Notes: generated by a model not told the origin, from the letters alone. DNA of 46,835 bases from an uncultured Bacteroidota bacterium (GCA_902627575.1 CACOJQ010000008.1:1-46835), one strand, 5' to 3'. Positions 1 to 10,184 are shown, numbered from the stretch's first letter. Program-made: numbers and translations.

Positions 1-105
1 AAATTTTTAGTGATATAATTTAATTTATTAGAAACTATATTGATTTACTTAAAACAATAACATAAAAAAAAGAGGTATTTTTTTATTTTTTGTAGAATAA
101 ATTGT

Positions 106-113
106 TAAATTTG
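106..113 (+). promoter_or_regulatory. Putative -7 promoter element of the ribosomal super-cluster
   Basis: TAAATTTG matches the Bacteroidetes sigma-A -7 consensus TAnnTTTG exactly and lies 24 bases before the rpsL start, so the mRNA leader would be short. No TTG sits at the usual -33 distance; TTTTG at 88-92 is only 13 bases upstream. The rest of 1-105 holds no gene that I can support. An A-run/T-run pair around 64-87 could be a weak A-T hairpin ending an upstream gene. The promoter call is by pattern only. Confidence 0.5.
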
Positions 114-137
114 CCGCCCATTTAACAATAGATATAT

Positions 138-515
138 ATGCCAACAATACAACAACTAGTAAGAAAGGGTAGAACTAGCATTACCAAAAAAAGTAAATCA
201 TTAGCCTTAAAAAGTTGTCCTCAAAGAAGGGGTGTTTGTACTAGAGTTTATACTACTACACCAAAGAAACCTAATTCTGCTCTAAGAAAAGTAGCGAGGG
301 TTCGATTAACTAATGGAAATGAAGTTAACGCATATATTGGAGGAGAGGGACACAATCTTCAAGAGTATTCCGTTGTTTTAGTTAGAGGAGGAAGGGTAAA
401 AGACCTCCCTGGTGTAAGATATCACATAGTTAGAGGGGCTTTGGATACATCTGGAGTAAATGAAAGAACCCAGCGTAGATCAAAATATGGTGCAAAAAAA
501 CCAAAAAAGAAATAG
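138..515 (+). CDS. rpsL: 30S ribosomal protein uS12 (S12)
   Basis: uS12 lies at the decoding centre and helps monitor codon-anticodon pairing. The 125-residue product has the family length and the hallmark motifs [18 protein letters not shown] and [11 protein letters not shown], which are the loops where streptomycin resistance changes usually occur. The lysine of the PKKPNS loop is retained, so no resistance substitution is obvious. It is the first gene of the str-like cluster and is followed after 14 bases by rpsG. The start has no Shine-Dalgarno sequence; the upstream bases are A/T only (ATATAT). Identification is essentially certain. Confidence 0.98.
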   Translation: MPTIQQLVRKGRTSITKKSKSLALKSCPQRRGVCTRVYTTTPKKPNSALRKVARVRLTNGNEVNAYIGGEGHNLQEYSVVLVRGGRVKDLPGVRYHIVRGALDTSGVNERTQRRSKYGAKKPKKK

Positions 516-529
516 TAAATTTATTTTAG

Positions 530-1000
530 ATGAGAAAAAAAAGAGCTAAAAAAAGAATTTTATTGCCGGATCCGAAGTTTGGTAAAACCACTATTACAAG
601 ATTTGTCAATAACTTAATGTTGGACGGAAAGAAATCTACTGCCTTCAAAGTATTTTACAATGCACTAGATTCTGTAGCTGAGAAAATACAGGAAGAAGAT
701 GTGTTAGAAGTTTTTCAAAAAGCTTTAGACAACGTTATGCCACATGTAGAAGTAAGATCTAGAAGAATAGGTGGGGCAACCTTTCAAATACCTCATCCAA
801 TCAGAGAAGATAGAAGAATATCTTTAGGAATGAAATGGATGATAGCAGCTGCAAGAAATAGAAATGAAAAAACTATGGAATCGAAGCTAGCCTCTGAGCT
901 TATTGCTGCTTACAAGGAAGAAGGTTCTGCATATAAAAAGAAACAGGATACACACAGGATGGCAGAAGCTAACAAGGCATTTTCACATTTTAGATTTTAG
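530..1000 (+). CDS. rpsG: 30S ribosomal protein uS7 (S7)
   Basis: uS7 nucleates assembly of the 30S head and contacts E-site tRNA. The 156-residue product opens with the basic MRKKRAKKR tail and carries the family signatures PDPKFGKTTITRFVNNLM and RRIGGATFQIP. It ends with the conserved HRMAEANKAFSHFRF block. It sits 14 bases after rpsL and 12 before fusA. In E. coli S7 represses its own operon; no comparable leader structure is visible here. The start is the only sensible ATG. Confidence 0.98.
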   Translation: MRKKRAKKRILLPDPKFGKTTITRFVNNLMLDGKKSTAFKVFYNALDSVAEKIQEEDVLEVFQKALDNVMPHVEVRSRRIGGATFQIPHPIREDRRISLGMKWMIAAARNRNEKTMESKLASELIAAYKEEGSAYKKKQDTHRMAEANKAFSHFRF

Positions 1001-1012
1001 ACAATAATTATT

Positions 1013-3112
1013 ATGGCAAGAGATTTAAAATACACAAGAAACATTGGAATTGCAGCACACATTGATGCTGGAAAAACTACGACTACGGAAAGAATACTTT
1101 ACTATGGTGGAGTCAATCATAAGATAGGTGAGGTTCATGACGGTGCTGCAACTATGGATTGGATGGAGCAAGAGCAAGAAAGAGGTATAACTATAACATC
1201 TGCCGCTACAACTCTTGACTGGAACTACAGAAATCAGAAATACCACGTAAATATTATTGATACCCCTGGTCACGTTGATTTTACAGTTGAAGTTAACAGA
1301 TCATTAAGAGTACTTGACGGTTTAGTTTTTCTTTTTTCTGCTGTTGATGGTGTTGAGCCCCAATCTGAAACTAACTGGAGATTAGCCAATAATTATAACG
1401 TTCCTAGAATCGGATTTGTAAACAAAATGGATAGACAAGGTGCAAATTTCTTAGAAGTGTCTAGGCAGGTTAAAGATTTGTTAGGTAGTCATGCTTTGCC
1501 ACTTCAAATTCCCATTGGAGCAGAGGATGAATTTAAAGGTGTTGTTGATTTAATAAACTTTAAAGGTATTGTTTGGAACGAAGAGGATCAGGGAATGACA
1601 TTCAAAGAAGTAGAAATACCTGAAGATATAATTGATGAGGCAAGAAAATATAGAGGTCAGTTATTAGAATCTGTAGCAGAATTTGATGATACTTTATTAG
1701 AAAAGTATTTTGAAGATGAAAACTCTTTAACAGAGCGAGAAATATTAACAGCGCTTAGAGCAGCAACAATTTCTGGTAAAGTAGTACCTATGATGTGCGG
1801 TTCTGCTTTTAAAAATAAAGGTGTTCAAGCAATGCTTGACATGGTTATGGAAATATTACCATCTCCTCTTGATGTTGAAGCAATTATTGGAAAGAATCCA
1901 GATAATGATGATGAAGAGAGTAGACAGCCAAAGTTTGATGCTCCATTTTCTGCTTTAGCTTTTAAGATTGCAACTGATCCTTACGTTGGTAGACTATGTT
2001 TTACAAGAGCGTATTCAGGTAAATTAGATCAGGGAACTTTTGTTTATAATACAAGAACAGGAAATAAAGAGAGAATTTCTAGGATTTATCAAATGCACTC
2101 AAATAAACAAAATCAAATTGATTCTCTAAACGCAGGAGATATTGCAGCGCTTGTTGGATTTAAAGACATAAGAACAGGAGATACTTTGTGTGATTTAAAA
2201 AATCCAATAGTTCTAGAGTCTATGGATTTTCCGGATCCTGTTATTGGTATTGCTGTTGAACCTAAAACACAAAAAGACCTTGATAAACTTGGAGTAGCTT
2301 TGGGTAAATTGGCGGAAGAAGATCCAACATTTACTGTTAAAACCGATGAAGACTCTGGACAAACAATTATTTCAGGGATGGGTGAGCTTCACTTAGATAT
2401 TATTGTTGATAGATTAAGAAGAGAATTTAGTGTAGATGTTAATCAGGGAGCTCCACAAGTGGCTTATAAAGAAAGCATTTCTTCATCAATTGAGCATAAA
2501 GAAGTATATAAAAAGCAATCAGGTGGTAGAGGTAAATTTGCTGACATAAGATTTGAATTGTCTCCAATAGATTCTAATTTTGAGGGAGATGGATTGCAAT
2601 TTGTTAATGAAATCAAAGGAGGAAATATTCCAAAAGAATTTATACCTTCAGTTGAAAAGGGCTTTGAAATGGCAATGGCTAACGGTGTATTAGCAGGATA
2701 CCCATTAAACTCTCTTAAAGTTAGATTGTTTGATGGTTCTTATCACGATGTAGATTCTGATGCGCTGTCTTTTGAGATTTGTGCTCAAATTGCTTTCAAA
2801 GCAGCTGCTAAACAATGTAGTCCAAAAATTTTAGAGCCAATAATGAAACTAACTGTAATTACTCCTGAAGAAAATATGGGTGACGTTATTGGAGATTTAA
2901 ATAGAAGAAGGGGACAAGTAGAAGGAATGGAAGATAAGGCGGGGGCCAAAGTAGTAAATGCTAAAGTGCCGTTATCTGAAATGTTTGGATATATAACTGA
3001 TTTAAGAACAATAACATCGGGTAGAGCTACATCAACAATGGAGTTTTTTGATTTTGTAGAGGCTCCAAAAAATATCTCGGATGATGTTATCAAACAAGTA
3101 AATGGAGAATAA
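1013..3112 (+). CDS. fusA: Elongation factor G
   Basis: This translocation GTPase moves tRNA and mRNA after peptide-bond formation and, with RRF, splits ribosomes. At 699 residues it has the canonical EF-G length. The G motifs are intact: AHIDAGKT at 15-22, DTPGH at 83-87 and NKMD at 137-140. Domains II to V follow, with the domain IV segment around 480-600 and a complete C-terminal domain V. Position between rpsG and rpsJ is normal for Bacteroidetes and marks this as the housekeeping copy. In many other bacteria tuf would follow; here rpsJ comes next after 13 bases. Confidence 0.98.
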   Translation: MARDLKYTRNIGIAAHIDAGKTTTTERILYYGGVNHKIGEVHDGAATMDWMEQEQERGITITSAATTLDWNYRNQKYHVNIIDTPGHVDFTVEVNRSLRVLDGLVFLFSAVDGVEPQSETNWRLANNYNVPRIGFVNKMDRQGANFLEVSRQVKDLLGSHALPLQIPIGAEDEFKGVVDLINFKGIVWNEEDQGMTFKEVEIPEDIIDEARKYRGQLLESVAEFDDTLLEKYFEDENSLTEREILTALRAATISGKVVPMMCGSAFKNKGVQAMLDMVMEILPSPLDVEAIIGKNPDNDDEESRQPKFDAPFSALAFKIATDPYVGRLCFTRAYSGKLDQGTFVYNTRTGNKERISRIYQMHSNKQNQIDSLNAGDIAALVGFKDIRTGDTLCDLKNPIVLESMDFPDPVIGIAVEPKTQKDLDKLGVALGKLAEEDPTFTVKTDEDSGQTIISGMGELHLDIIVDRLRREFSVDVNQGAPQVAYKESISSSIEHKEVYKKQSGGRGKFADIRFELSPIDSNFEGDGLQFVNEIKGGNIPKEFIPSVEKGFEMAMANGVLAGYPLNSLKVRLFDGSYHDVDSDALSFEICAQIAFKAAAKQCSPKILEPIMKLTVITPEENMGDVIGDLNRRRGQVEGMEDKAGAKVVNAKVPLSEMFGYITDLRTITSGRATSTMEFFDFVEAPKNISDDVIKQVNGE

Positions 3113-3125
3113 TTAATATTTAAAG

Positions 3126-3434
3126 ATGGCACAAAGAGTAAGAATAAAATTAAAGTCTTTTGATCATACCTTGGTTGATCAGTCTGCTGAAAAAATAGTT
3201 AAAACAGTCAAAAATTCTGGTGCGATTATTAGTGGGCCGATTCCACTACCTACGCACAAAAGAATTTTTACAGTTTTGAGATCTCCTCACGTAAATAAAA
3301 AAGCTAGAGAACAGTTTCAGTTAACAAATCACAAAAGGTTAATGGATATTTATAGTTCGTCATCCAAAACAATAGATGCATTAATGAAGCTAGAGCTGCC
3401 AAGCGGTGTTCATGTAGAAATAAAGGTAATATAA
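3126..3434 (+). CDS. rpsJ: 30S ribosomal protein uS10 (S10)
   Basis: uS10 belongs to the 30S head; its E. coli homologue (NusE) also pairs with NusB and NusG during antitermination. The 102-residue product has the family motifs RIKLKSFDH near the start, [28 protein letters not shown] in the middle (about 38-65) and the [12 protein letters not shown] end. It follows fusA by 13 bases and opens the S10 gene set without a separate promoter that I can see. Start and length agree with the family. Confidence 0.98.
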   Translation: MAQRVRIKLKSFDHTLVDQSAEKIVKTVKNSGAIISGPIPLPTHKRIFTVLRSPHVNKKAREQFQLTNHKRLMDIYSSSSKTIDALMKLELPSGVHVEIKVI

Positions 3435-3445
3435 AAAGAAAGAAA

Positions 3446-4063
3446 ATGCCAGGTTTAATAGGAAAGAAAATAGGAATGACATCACTTTTTAACAATGAGG
3501 GGAAAAATATAGCATGTACAATACTGCAAGTTGGTCCCTGTAAAGTGACTCAAATTAAAACTAAAGAAACTGATGGCTATGAAGCTGTTCAACTTGGTTA
3601 TTCAGATAAGAAAAAAAGCAAGACAAATAGATCTGAATTAGGTCATTTTAGTAAGTCTGGAGTTGACCCGCTTAAAAAATTAGTTGAATTCAATGCAGAT
3701 TTTAGTGACATATCTATTGGTGATATTGTTACTGTTGATATTTTTGATGAAGGTGATTATGTTACTGTTGTTGGTAATTCTAAAGGAAAAGGGTTTCAGG
3801 GAGTTGTAAAACGCCATAACTTTAGAGGTGTTGGAGATGCAACACATGGTCAACATAACAGATTAAGAGCACCTGGTTCGATTGGTGCTGCTTCTTATCC
3901 AGCACGTGTTTTTAAAGGCATGAGAATGGCGGGACAGATGGGTGATAAAAGAGTGAAAATTGATAATTTACAAGTTTTAAGAATTCTTTTGGATAAAAAT
4001 ATGATAGTAGTTAAAGGAGCTGTCCCTGGTCCAAAAAATTCTTATATAACAATAGAAAAATAA
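3446..4063 (+). CDS. rplC: 50S ribosomal protein uL3 (L3)
   Basis: uL3 is an early 23S rRNA binder whose long loop reaches the peptidyl-transferase centre. The 205-residue product starts MPGLIGKKIGMT and contains the loop block HGQHNRLRAPGSIGAASYPARVF-like region (about 133-155) and the GQMG sequence carrying the usual methylated glutamine. Its stop overlaps the rplD start by one base (TAATG), which suggests translational coupling. Confidence 0.98.
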   Translation: MPGLIGKKIGMTSLFNNEGKNIACTILQVGPCKVTQIKTKETDGYEAVQLGYSDKKKSKTNRSELGHFSKSGVDPLKKLVEFNADFSDISIGDIVTVDIFDEGDYVTVVGNSKGKGFQGVVKRHNFRGVGDATHGQHNRLRAPGSIGAASYPARVFKGMRMAGQMGDKRVKIDNLQVLRILLDKNMIVVKGAVPGPKNSYITIEK

Positions 4064-4692
4064 TGAAATTAGCTGTACATAACATAAAAGGGAAGACAAC
4101 AAAAAAAGAGATTAGCCTAAGTAATGAAATATTTGGAATTGAACCAAATAATCATGCAATATATTTAGATGTAAAACAGTACCTGGCAGCTCAAAGAAGT
4201 GGTACTCACAAAACAAAAGGAAGATCTGAAGTTAAAGGAAGTAGAAGAAAACTAAGAAAACAAAAAGGAAGTGGAGCTGCTAGAGTTGGAGATATCAAAA
4301 ATCCATTATTCAGAGGTGGAGGTAGAGTGTTTGGACCTCAGCCCAGAAACTATGCATTTAAGATCAATAAAAAAGTAAAAAGAATTGCTCGTAAATCTGC
4401 TCTTTCTCACAAAGCAAAAGATAATTGTATTTTAATATTAGAAGATTTTAACTTTGACAAACCAAGTACACGTTCCTATAATAATTTTTTGTCTAATTTT
4501 AATTTAGTGGACAATAAAACTGTACTTGTAATGTCAGAGACAAATAAAAATATTCTTTTGTCATCAAGAAATCTTAAAAACTCTCGCGTGGTTTTAGCTT
4601 CAGAGCTGAATACTTATGATGTCATGAGTGCGAGTAAATTAATGTTTACAGAGTCTTCTTTTAGTGAAATAGAAAAAATTTATAATAGTTAG
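4063..4692 (+). CDS. rplD: 50S ribosomal protein uL4 (L4)
   Basis: uL4 lines the peptide exit tunnel together with uL22. The 209-residue product has the basic tunnel loop at about 46-95, including QRSGTHKTKGRSEV and GGGRVFGPQPRNY, followed by the globular C-terminal part. In E. coli L4 regulates the S10 operon; the absence of any leader before rpsJ argues against the same mechanism here. It starts inside the rplC stop codon and is followed after 4 bases by rplW. Confidence 0.98.
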   Translation: MKLAVHNIKGKTTKKEISLSNEIFGIEPNNHAIYLDVKQYLAAQRSGTHKTKGRSEVKGSRRKLRKQKGSGAARVGDIKNPLFRGGGRVFGPQPRNYAFKINKKVKRIARKSALSHKAKDNCILILEDFNFDKPSTRSYNNFLSNFNLVDNKTVLVMSETNKNILLSSRNLKNSRVVLASELNTYDVMSASKLMFTESSFSEIEKIYNS

Positions 4693-4696
4693 TATA

Positions 4697-4987
4697 ATGA
4701 GTATTATTAAAAAACCAATAGTTACGGAGAAAATGACAACACAAGCTGAAGTGTATAATCGTTATGCTTTTGTTGTTGATAAAAGAGCAAATAAAATCGA
4801 AATTAAAAAAGCTGTCTCTGATATGTATGATGTGGATGTTGAAAATGTTAGAACTATGATCTGTATAGGTAAAAAAAGAGTAAGAGGAACTAAGTCTGGC
4901 ATGATTCAAGGTAGAACTTCAACGTACAAAAAAGCTATAGTTACTTTAGTAGAGGGAGATTCAATTGATTTTTATAGTAATATTTAA
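4697..4987 (+). CDS. rplW: 50S ribosomal protein uL23 (L23)
   Basis: uL23 sits at the tunnel exit and forms the docking site for trigger factor and SRP. The 96-residue product shows the signatures IIKKPIVTEKMT and YAFVVDKRANKIEIKKAV at the front and a GRTSTYKKAIVTL block near the end. Length and order between rplD and rplB are standard. Confidence 0.97.
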   Translation: MSIIKKPIVTEKMTTQAEVYNRYAFVVDKRANKIEIKKAVSDMYDVDVENVRTMICIGKKRVRGTKSGMIQGRTSTYKKAIVTLVEGDSIDFYSNI

Positions 4988-4998
4988 AGTAAGATAAA

Positions 4999-5823
4999 AT
5001 GGCATTAAAGAAATTTAGACCTATAACACCAGGACAAAGACACAAAGTAGCACTTACTTTTGATACTATTACAAGATCAAAGCCAGAAAAATCTTTGCTT
5101 GTTAAAAAGAAAAGAACTGGAGGTAGAAATGATACTGGAAAAATGACTATTGAAAATATTGGAGGTGGTCACAAACAAAGATATCGACTTATAGACTTTA
5201 AAAGAAATAAATTTGATGTGGCAGCTAAAGTCGCTAGTATTGAATATGATCCAAATAGAACTGCAAATATTGCTTTGTTACATTATGTAGACGGAGAAAA
5301 GCGATATATTTTAGCTCCGAATGGATTAGAAGTTGGAAATGAAGTTATCTCCTCAAAAAATGCACCAATTGCAACAGGAAATACACTGCCATTGTCTGAA
5401 TTACCACTAGGGACAGTTATACATAATATAGAATTAAGACCTGGACAAGGAGCTATCATGGTGCGTAGTGCAGGTGCAAGTGCACAATTAATGGCAAAAG
5501 ATGGTAAGTATGCAGTTATTAAGTTGTCATCTGGTGAAATTAGAAAGATATTAAGTACATGTTTAGCTACAATAGGAACTGTTTCAAATCCACAACATCA
5601 ACTTGCCGTTCACGGAAAGGCTGGTAGAAGAAGATGGCTTGGAAGAAGACCTAATGTGAGAGCAACAGTTAAGAATCCTGTAGATCATCCTATGGGAGGG
5701 GGAGAAGCAAAATCTTCTGGAGGTCACCCAAGAAACAAAAATGGTGTGCCAGCTAAGGGATATAAGACAAGAGATAAGAAAAAGGCTTCAAGTAAGTATA
5801 TAATTGAGAGAAGAAAAAAATAA
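4999..5823 (+). CDS. rplB: 50S ribosomal protein uL2 (L2)
   Basis: uL2 binds 23S rRNA close to the peptidyl-transferase centre and is needed for subunit joining. The 274-residue product has the OB and SH3-like core, with [11 protein letters not shown] near residue 36 and [13 protein letters not shown] near 210. The conserved [16 protein letters not shown] block follows; its histidine falls at residue 230, matching the functionally important histidine of the E. coli protein. The basic C-terminal tail is complete. Confidence 0.98.
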   Translation: MALKKFRPITPGQRHKVALTFDTITRSKPEKSLLVKKKRTGGRNDTGKMTIENIGGGHKQRYRLIDFKRNKFDVAAKVASIEYDPNRTANIALLHYVDGEKRYILAPNGLEVGNEVISSKNAPIATGNTLPLSELPLGTVIHNIELRPGQGAIMVRSAGASAQLMAKDGKYAVIKLSSGEIRKILSTCLATIGTVSNPQHQLAVHGKAGRRRWLGRRPNVRATVKNPVDHPMGGGEAKSSGGHPRNKNGVPAKGYKTRDKKKASSKYIIERRKK

Positions 5824-5830
5824 ATAATTT

Positions 5831-6100
5831 ATGGCTAGATCATTAAAAAAAGGACCGTATATTCATTACAAATTACAAAGAAAAGTGGATGCAATGAACG
5901 AATCTGGAAAAAATAGTGTAATTAAAACTTGGTCAAGATCATCTATGATATCACCAGATTTTGTAGGAAAAACATTTGCTGTACATAATGGAAAACAGTT
6001 TATTCCTGTTTTTGTTACTGATAATATGGTAGGTCATAAACTTGGAGAATTTTCTCCTACAAGAAACTTTAGAGGTCACGGAAATAATAGAAAAAAATAA
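5831..6100 (+). CDS. rpsS: 30S ribosomal protein uS19 (S19)
   Basis: uS19 in the 30S head contacts A-site tRNA and the inter-subunit bridge with uL5. The 89-residue product starts [11 protein letters not shown] and contains the family block [21 protein letters not shown] (about 34-54) and [15 protein letters not shown]. It is separated by 7 and 3 bases from its neighbours rplB and rplV. Confidence 0.98.
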   Translation: MARSLKKGPYIHYKLQRKVDAMNESGKNSVIKTWSRSSMISPDFVGKTFAVHNGKQFIPVFVTDNMVGHKLGEFSPTRNFRGHGNNRKK

Positions 6101-6103
6101 AAT

Positions 6104-6514
6104 ATGGGGGCTAGAAAAAGATTAAGAGCTAATGAAATGAAAGAAGCGAGAAAAAATATCGCTTTTGCCAAATTAAATAATTGTCCTACATCACCAAGAA
6201 AGATGAGGTTAATTGCGGATTTAATCAGAGGTATGGATGTCGAAAAAGCATTGGCTGAGTTAGAACATAATCCTAAGGAAGCTTCTAATAGAATGCAAAA
6301 GTTATTATTATCTGCGCTTGCAAATTGGGAAACAAAAAATGAAGGTAAAAGAATGGATGATAATGATTTATATATTTCAGAAGTTAAGGTTGATTCTGGA
6401 AGAATGCTTAAAAGAATTCAGCCTGCTCCTCAAGGAAGAGCACATAGAATAAGAAAAAGATCAAATCACGTTACTTTAGTAGTAGATAGTAGAATAAAAA
6501 AAGATGTAAAATAA
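6104..6514 (+). CDS. rplV: 50S ribosomal protein uL22 (L22)
   Basis: uL22 forms part of the exit-tunnel constriction with uL4. The 136-residue product carries about 20 extra N-terminal residues ([17 protein letters not shown]), normal for Bacteroidetes, before the core motif [20 protein letters not shown]. The tunnel hairpin [20 protein letters not shown] lies at about 104-123. It is followed after one base by rpsC. Confidence 0.97.
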   Translation: MGARKRLRANEMKEARKNIAFAKLNNCPTSPRKMRLIADLIRGMDVEKALAELEHNPKEASNRMQKLLLSALANWETKNEGKRMDDNDLYISEVKVDSGRMLKRIQPAPQGRAHRIRKRSNHVTLVVDSRIKKDVK

Positions 6515-6515
6515 T

Positions 6516-7214
6516 ATGGGACAAAAAGCAAATCCAATAGGCAACAGATTAGGTATTATAAGAGGTTGGGAATCCAACTGGTATGGAGGCAATAGTTTTG
6601 GTGATAAACTGGCTGAAGACACTAAAATTAGAGAATATCTTATGGCCAGACTTTCTAAAGCGAGTGTATCTAAGATTGCTATTGAAAGAACACTAAGATT
6701 AGTTACGATTACAATTCATACTGCTCGCCCAGGTATTATTATTGGTAAAGGTGGTCAGGAGGTTGAAACTCTAAAAGAGGAGGTAAAAAAGATTACAGAC
6801 AAAGAAATTCAAATCAATATATTTGAAGTTAAACGTCCAGAATTAGAAGCAACATTGGTGGCTGACAGTATTGCTAGACAGATTGAAGGTAGAGTATCCT
6901 ATAAAAGAGCTACCAAAATGGCAATTGCTTCTACTATGCGAATGGGAGCTGAAGGAATAAAAATACAAGTTTCTGGAAGGCTGAATGGAGCTGAAATGGC
7001 TAGATCTGAAATGATGAAAGAAGGGAGAACCCCTTTACATACATTTCGTGCTGATATTGATTATGCTCTATCTGAAGCTCTAACCCAATATGGATTGATT
7101 GGAATTAAAGTTTGGATTTGCAGAGGAGAAGTGTATGGAAAAAGAGATTTAATGTTGCACTTTAAATCACCAAAGAAAAAAGATTTTCAAGCAAAAAATA
7201 GAAGAAGAAAATAA
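6516..7214 (+). CDS. rpsC: 30S ribosomal protein uS3 (S3)
   Basis: uS3 lines the mRNA entry channel. The 232-residue product begins [14 protein letters not shown], has a type 2 KH domain with the GIIIGKGG loop at 73-80, and ends with the conserved C-terminal domain ([23 protein letters not shown]-like [10 protein letters not shown]). A short basic tail closes it. The start directly follows the rplV stop with one base between. Confidence 0.98.
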   Translation: MGQKANPIGNRLGIIRGWESNWYGGNSFGDKLAEDTKIREYLMARLSKASVSKIAIERTLRLVTITIHTARPGIIIGKGGQEVETLKEEVKKITDKEIQINIFEVKRPELEATLVADSIARQIEGRVSYKRATKMAIASTMRMGAEGIKIQVSGRLNGAEMARSEMMKEGRTPLHTFRADIDYALSEALTQYGLIGIKVWICRGEVYGKRDLMLHFKSPKKKDFQAKNRRRK

Positions 7215-7225
7215 AAAAAATATAA

Positions 7226-7648
7226 ATGTTACAACCAAAGAAAACAAAATTCAGAAAGATGCAAAAGGGCAAGATGAAAGGTAATGCCCAAAGAGGAAAT
7301 CAACTAGCTTTTGGGTCTTATGGTATCAAAGCTTTGGAGGAAACTTGGATGACTGCTCGTCAAATTGAAGCTGCTCGTATTGCTGTAACTCGTTTTATGA
7401 AGAGACAAGGTCAAGTTTGGATTAGGATATTTCCAGACAAACCAATAACAAAAAAACCAGCCGAAGTTAGAATGGGAAAAGGTAAGGGTGGAGTTGAAGG
7501 TTGGGTTTCAATGGTTACCCCTGGTAGGATGCTGTTTGAGTGTGAAGGTGTTGATTTGGATACAGCTAAAGAGGCTTTACGATTAGCTGCTCAAAAGTTA
7601 CCAATTAAGACAAAGTTTGTTATTAGAAGAGATTTACAAAATAATTAA
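7226..7648 (+). CDS. rplP: 50S ribosomal protein uL16 (L16)
   Basis: uL16 helps position the tRNA elbow at the A and P sites. The 140-residue product has the expected [19 protein letters not shown] start and the [32 protein letters not shown] and LFECEGVD motifs. The family arginine that is hydroxylated in E. coli lies in the RMGKGKG region. It sits between rpsC and rpmC in standard order. Confidence 0.98.
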   Translation: MLQPKKTKFRKMQKGKMKGNAQRGNQLAFGSYGIKALEETWMTARQIEAARIAVTRFMKRQGQVWIRIFPDKPITKKPAEVRMGKGKGGVEGWVSMVTPGRMLFECEGVDLDTAKEALRLAAQKLPIKTKFVIRRDLQNN

Positions 7649-7652
7649 TTAA

Positions 7653-7862
7653 ATGAAAGCACAAGTATATACAGATATGCCATTAAATGAACTTAACGAT
7701 CTTTTAAATTCTGAAAGAGCTAAGTTAATTAAAATGAAGATGAGTCATTCAGTTTCTCCACTAGAGAATCCGATGCAAATTAAGTATTTAAGAAAAACTG
7801 TTGCGCGAATCATGACAGAAGTCAATAGAAGAAATAGATTAAATAGTGTTAAAAATGGATAG
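7653..7862 (+). CDS. rpmC: 50S ribosomal protein uL29 (L29)
   Basis: uL29 is a small two-helix protein near the tunnel exit beside uL23. The 69-residue product shows the family pattern of an N-terminal helix with [20 protein letters not shown] and a second helix with [22 protein letters not shown]. Its last eight bases overlap the rpsQ start. Confidence 0.95.
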   Translation: MKAQVYTDMPLNELNDLLNSERAKLIKMKMSHSVSPLENPMQIKYLRKTVARIMTEVNRRNRLNSVKNG

Positions 7863-8109
7863 AAATTTTAGAAAAGAAAGAATTGGAGTTGTTTCAAGCA
7901 TTAAAATGGATAAGTCTATAGTTGTAACTATCCAAAGAAAAGTGAAACATCCTCTTTATGGTAAATTTGTTAATCAGAGTAAAAGGTTTATCGCTCATGA
8001 TGAGAAAAATACGTGCGGAGAAGGTGATTTAGTGAAAATCATGGAAACAAGACCACTTAGTAAAAATAAAAATTGGAGGTTAGTAGAAATAATCGAAAGA
8101 GCAAAATAA
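7855..8109 (+). CDS. rpsQ: 30S ribosomal protein uS17 (S17)
   Basis: uS17 is an OB-fold protein that binds 16S rRNA early in assembly. I place the start at the ATG at 7855, giving an 84-residue protein beginning [13 protein letters not shown], because Bacteroidetes S17 proteins start in this way. The in-frame GTG at 7846 would add only three residues. Motifs [25 protein letters not shown] (about 20-40) and [15 protein letters not shown] support the call. The start lies inside the last codons of rpmC, which suggests coupled translation. Confidence 0.97.
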   Translation: MDRNFRKERIGVVSSIKMDKSIVVTIQRKVKHPLYGKFVNQSKRFIAHDEKNTCGEGDLVKIMETRPLSKNKNWRLVEIIERAK

Positions 8110-8110
8110 T

Positions 8111-8479
8111 ATGATACAGCAAGAATCAAGATTAAAAGTTGCAGACAATAGTGGAGCAAAAGAAATTCTTTGTATAAGAGTTTTAGGAGGTACTAAAATG
8201 CGATATGCATCAATTGGAGATAAAATTGTAGGAACTGTAAAAAATGCTTTGCCATCTGGAAATATCAAAAAAGGTCAAGTAGTTAAAGCTGTTGTAGTAA
8301 GAACAAAAAAAGAGGTAAGAAGAGCTGATGGTTCATATATTCGCTTTGGAGATAATGCGTGTGTAATTATTGATGAAAATGGTCAAATGAAAGGATCTCG
8401 GGTATTTGGTCCAGTTGCTAGAGAGTTACGCGATAATAATTTTATGAAAATTGTTTCACTAGCACCTGAAGTATTATAA
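8111..8479 (+). CDS. rplN: 50S ribosomal protein uL14 (L14)
   Basis: uL14 forms inter-subunit bridges and is the docking site for the silencing factor RsfS. The 122-residue product matches the family length exactly, with [18 protein letters not shown] at the start, [19 protein letters not shown] in the middle and [13 protein letters not shown] near the end. One base separates it from rpsQ. Confidence 0.98.
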   Translation: MIQQESRLKVADNSGAKEILCIRVLGGTKMRYASIGDKIVGTVKNALPSGNIKKGQVVKAVVVRTKKEVRRADGSYIRFGDNACVIIDENGQMKGSRVFGPVARELRDNNFMKIVSLAPEVL

Positions 8480-8488
8480 AATTTAAAT

Positions 8489-8812
8489 ATGGCAAAGATT
8501 AAAATAAGAAAAAACGACATAGTTTTAGTTAGTTCCGGAAATTCAAAAGGAGAAAAAGGAAAAGTAATTAGGATTTACCCAAATGAAAACAAAGCTATGG
8601 TTGAGGGTGTTAATATGATATCTAAACACACAAAACCAAATGCTGCAAATCCTCAAGGTGGAATAATTAAACAAGAGTCAAAAATTCATATTTCAAATCT
8701 AGTGTTGGTTGATCCAAAATCTGGAAAACCAACTAAGATTGGAAGAAGAAAGGATGAAAAAACAGGTAAGTTAATAAGATTTGCAAAACTAACAGGAGAA
8801 GTAATTAAGTGA
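8489..8812 (+). CDS. rplX: 50S ribosomal protein uL24 (L24)
   Basis: uL24 is an assembly initiator with a KOW domain. The 107-residue product has the KOW core [21 protein letters not shown] (first 30 residues), the segment [21 protein letters not shown] and the C-terminal [14 protein letters not shown]. Its TGA stop overlaps the rplE ATG (TGATG), so translation is probably coupled. Confidence 0.97.
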   Translation: MAKIKIRKNDIVLVSSGNSKGEKGKVIRIYPNENKAMVEGVNMISKHTKPNAANPQGGIIKQESKIHISNLVLVDPKSGKPTKIGRRKDEKTGKLIRFAKLTGEVIK

Positions 8813-9474
8813 TGGAATACACACCAAGATTAAAGAAAAAATATAAAAATGAGGTTGTAAATAACCTTAAAGCTAATTATAAATCGGTAATGCAGGTTCC
8901 AAAATTGATTAAGATTTGTCTTAATCAAGGTATCGGAAGCGCATTGTCTGATAAAAAACAAATTGAAGCTGCTCAACAAGAAATGACATTAATTACAGGT
9001 CAGCATGCAATGTTGACTTTATCTACAAAAGATATTTCTAACTTCAAGTTAAGAAAAGGTATGCCTGTAGGAGTTAAGGTTACACTTAGAGGAGATAGAA
9101 TGTATGAGTTTTTAGATAGACTTATTACATCAACTTTACCTAGAGTTAGAGACTTTAATGGAGTTTCTGAAAAAGGTTTTGATGGAAGAGGTAACTATAC
9201 AATGGGAATAAAAGAGCAAATTGCATTTCCTGAAATTAGTATTGATAAAATATCTAAAATTACTGGAATGGATATAACATTTGTTACAAATACAAATTCA
9301 GACGAAGATGCAATGATATTGTTAAAAGAGCTTGGTATGCCTTTTAAAATGAATGAAAGGTCTAATAAAAAAGTATCTGAAAATTTGAATAAAAATGATG
9401 AAGAACTAGTTGCTGAAAGTATTGAGGAGAATAAAAACGATGAGTTTGAAAAAAATAAAAATATAGAAAGTTAG
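8812..9474 (+). CDS. rplE: 50S ribosomal protein uL5 (L5) with acidic C-terminal tail
   Basis: uL5 binds 5S rRNA and touches P-site tRNA and uS19. The start is taken at 8812 ([12 protein letters not shown]) and not at the GTG three bases earlier, because it fits the family and overlaps the rplX stop. The core ends normally at about residue 179 with the [10 protein letters not shown] motif, the usual C-terminus. A further 41 residues, rich in E, N, K, D and S and probably disordered, follow to make 220 in total, against the usual 180-185. The tail has the same base style as its neighbours, with no frameshift sign. Identification of the core is certain; the role of the tail is unknown. Confidence 0.97.
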   Translation: MEYTPRLKKKYKNEVVNNLKANYKSVMQVPKLIKICLNQGIGSALSDKKQIEAAQQEMTLITGQHAMLTLSTKDISNFKLRKGMPVGVKVTLRGDRMYEFLDRLITSTLPRVRDFNGVSEKGFDGRGNYTMGIKEQIAFPEISIDKISKITGMDITFVTNTNSDEDAMILLKELGMPFKMNERSNKKVSENLNKNDEELVAESIEENKNDEFEKNKNIES

Positions 9475-9478
9475 AATT

Positions 9479-9748
9479 ATGGCAAAAGAATCAATGAAGG
9501 CTCGTGAAGTCAAAAGAGCAAAAATTGTAGCAAAATATGCTAAGAAAAGAGCTGCTTTAAAAGCTGCTGGAGACTATGAAGGTTTGCAAAAACTTCCTAA
9601 AGATGCATCACCTATCAGAATGCACAATAGATGTAAATTAACTGGAAGACCTAAAGGATACATGCGACAATTTGGAATTTCTCGTGTTAAATTTAGAGAA
9701 ATGGCAAACTTCGGATTAATACCAGGAGTTAAAAAAGCAAGTTGGTAA
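9479..9748 (+). CDS. rpsN: 30S ribosomal protein uS14 (S14), zinc-free form
   Basis: uS14 is a 30S head protein. The 89-residue product is the long form without the CxxC pairs that bind zinc in the short 61-residue form; its single cysteine lies in [20 protein letters not shown]. The ending [10 protein letters not shown] is diagnostic for S14. It sits in standard order between rplE and rpsH, followed by a 34-base A/T-rich spacer. Confidence 0.97.
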   Translation: MAKESMKAREVKRAKIVAKYAKKRAALKAAGDYEGLQKLPKDASPIRMHNRCKLTGRPKGYMRQFGISRVKFREMANFGLIPGVKKASW

Positions 9749-9782
9749 TATAATAAGATTGTAATATAATAATAAAAAAGAT

Positions 9783-10184
9783 ATGTTAACAGACCCTATA
9801 GCAGATTACTTAACGAGAGTTAGAAATGCACAAATGGCAGGTCATAAGGTAGTAGATATACCTGCATCTAATATGAAAAAATCTATAACCCAGATACTTC
9901 ACGATAAGGGATATATATTAGATTTCAAACTTGAAGATACGCCAGATAAGCAAGGCAATATTAAAATTGCTTTAAAGTACAACGACAAAACTAAACTGCC
10001 TACAATAAAAAAATTAGTTAGGATCTCTAAGCCTGGTTTAAGAAAATATGCTGATTCAAACAACCTACCAAGAGTAATCAATGGCTTAGGTATTGCGATT
10101 TTATCGACTTCTAAAGGCGTTGTTTCTGATAAAGAAGCTCGAGATATGAACGTTGGGGGGGAAGTTATTTGTCATGTTTATTAA
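9783..10184 (+). CDS. rpsH: 30S ribosomal protein uS8 (S8)
   Basis: uS8 binds the central domain of 16S rRNA. The 133-residue product starts with [14 protein letters not shown] and ends with the universal [30 protein letters not shown] C-terminus (about 108-133). In E. coli S8 represses the spc operon by binding a mimic near rplE; I did not find an obvious mimic here. Confidence 0.97.
   Translation: MLTDPIADYLTRVRNAQMAGHKVVDIPASNMKKSITQILHDKGYILDFKLEDTPDKQGNIKIALKYNDKTKLPTIKKLVRISKPGLRKYADSNNLPRVINGLGIAILSTSKGVVSDKEARDMNVGGEVICHVY

Noticed and set aside
64..90. A-run and T-run hairpin as a terminator of a gene left of the window
   Set aside because: Stem is A-T only with an interrupted T-tract; unstable and common by chance in such A/T-rich DNA.
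1025..1273. Minus-strand frame inside fusA
   Set aside because: Shadow of a certain gene; no matching family or regulatory signal.
7846..7854. GTG start for rpsQ
   Set aside because: Family members begin at MDRN or MERN; the ATG at 7855 fits.
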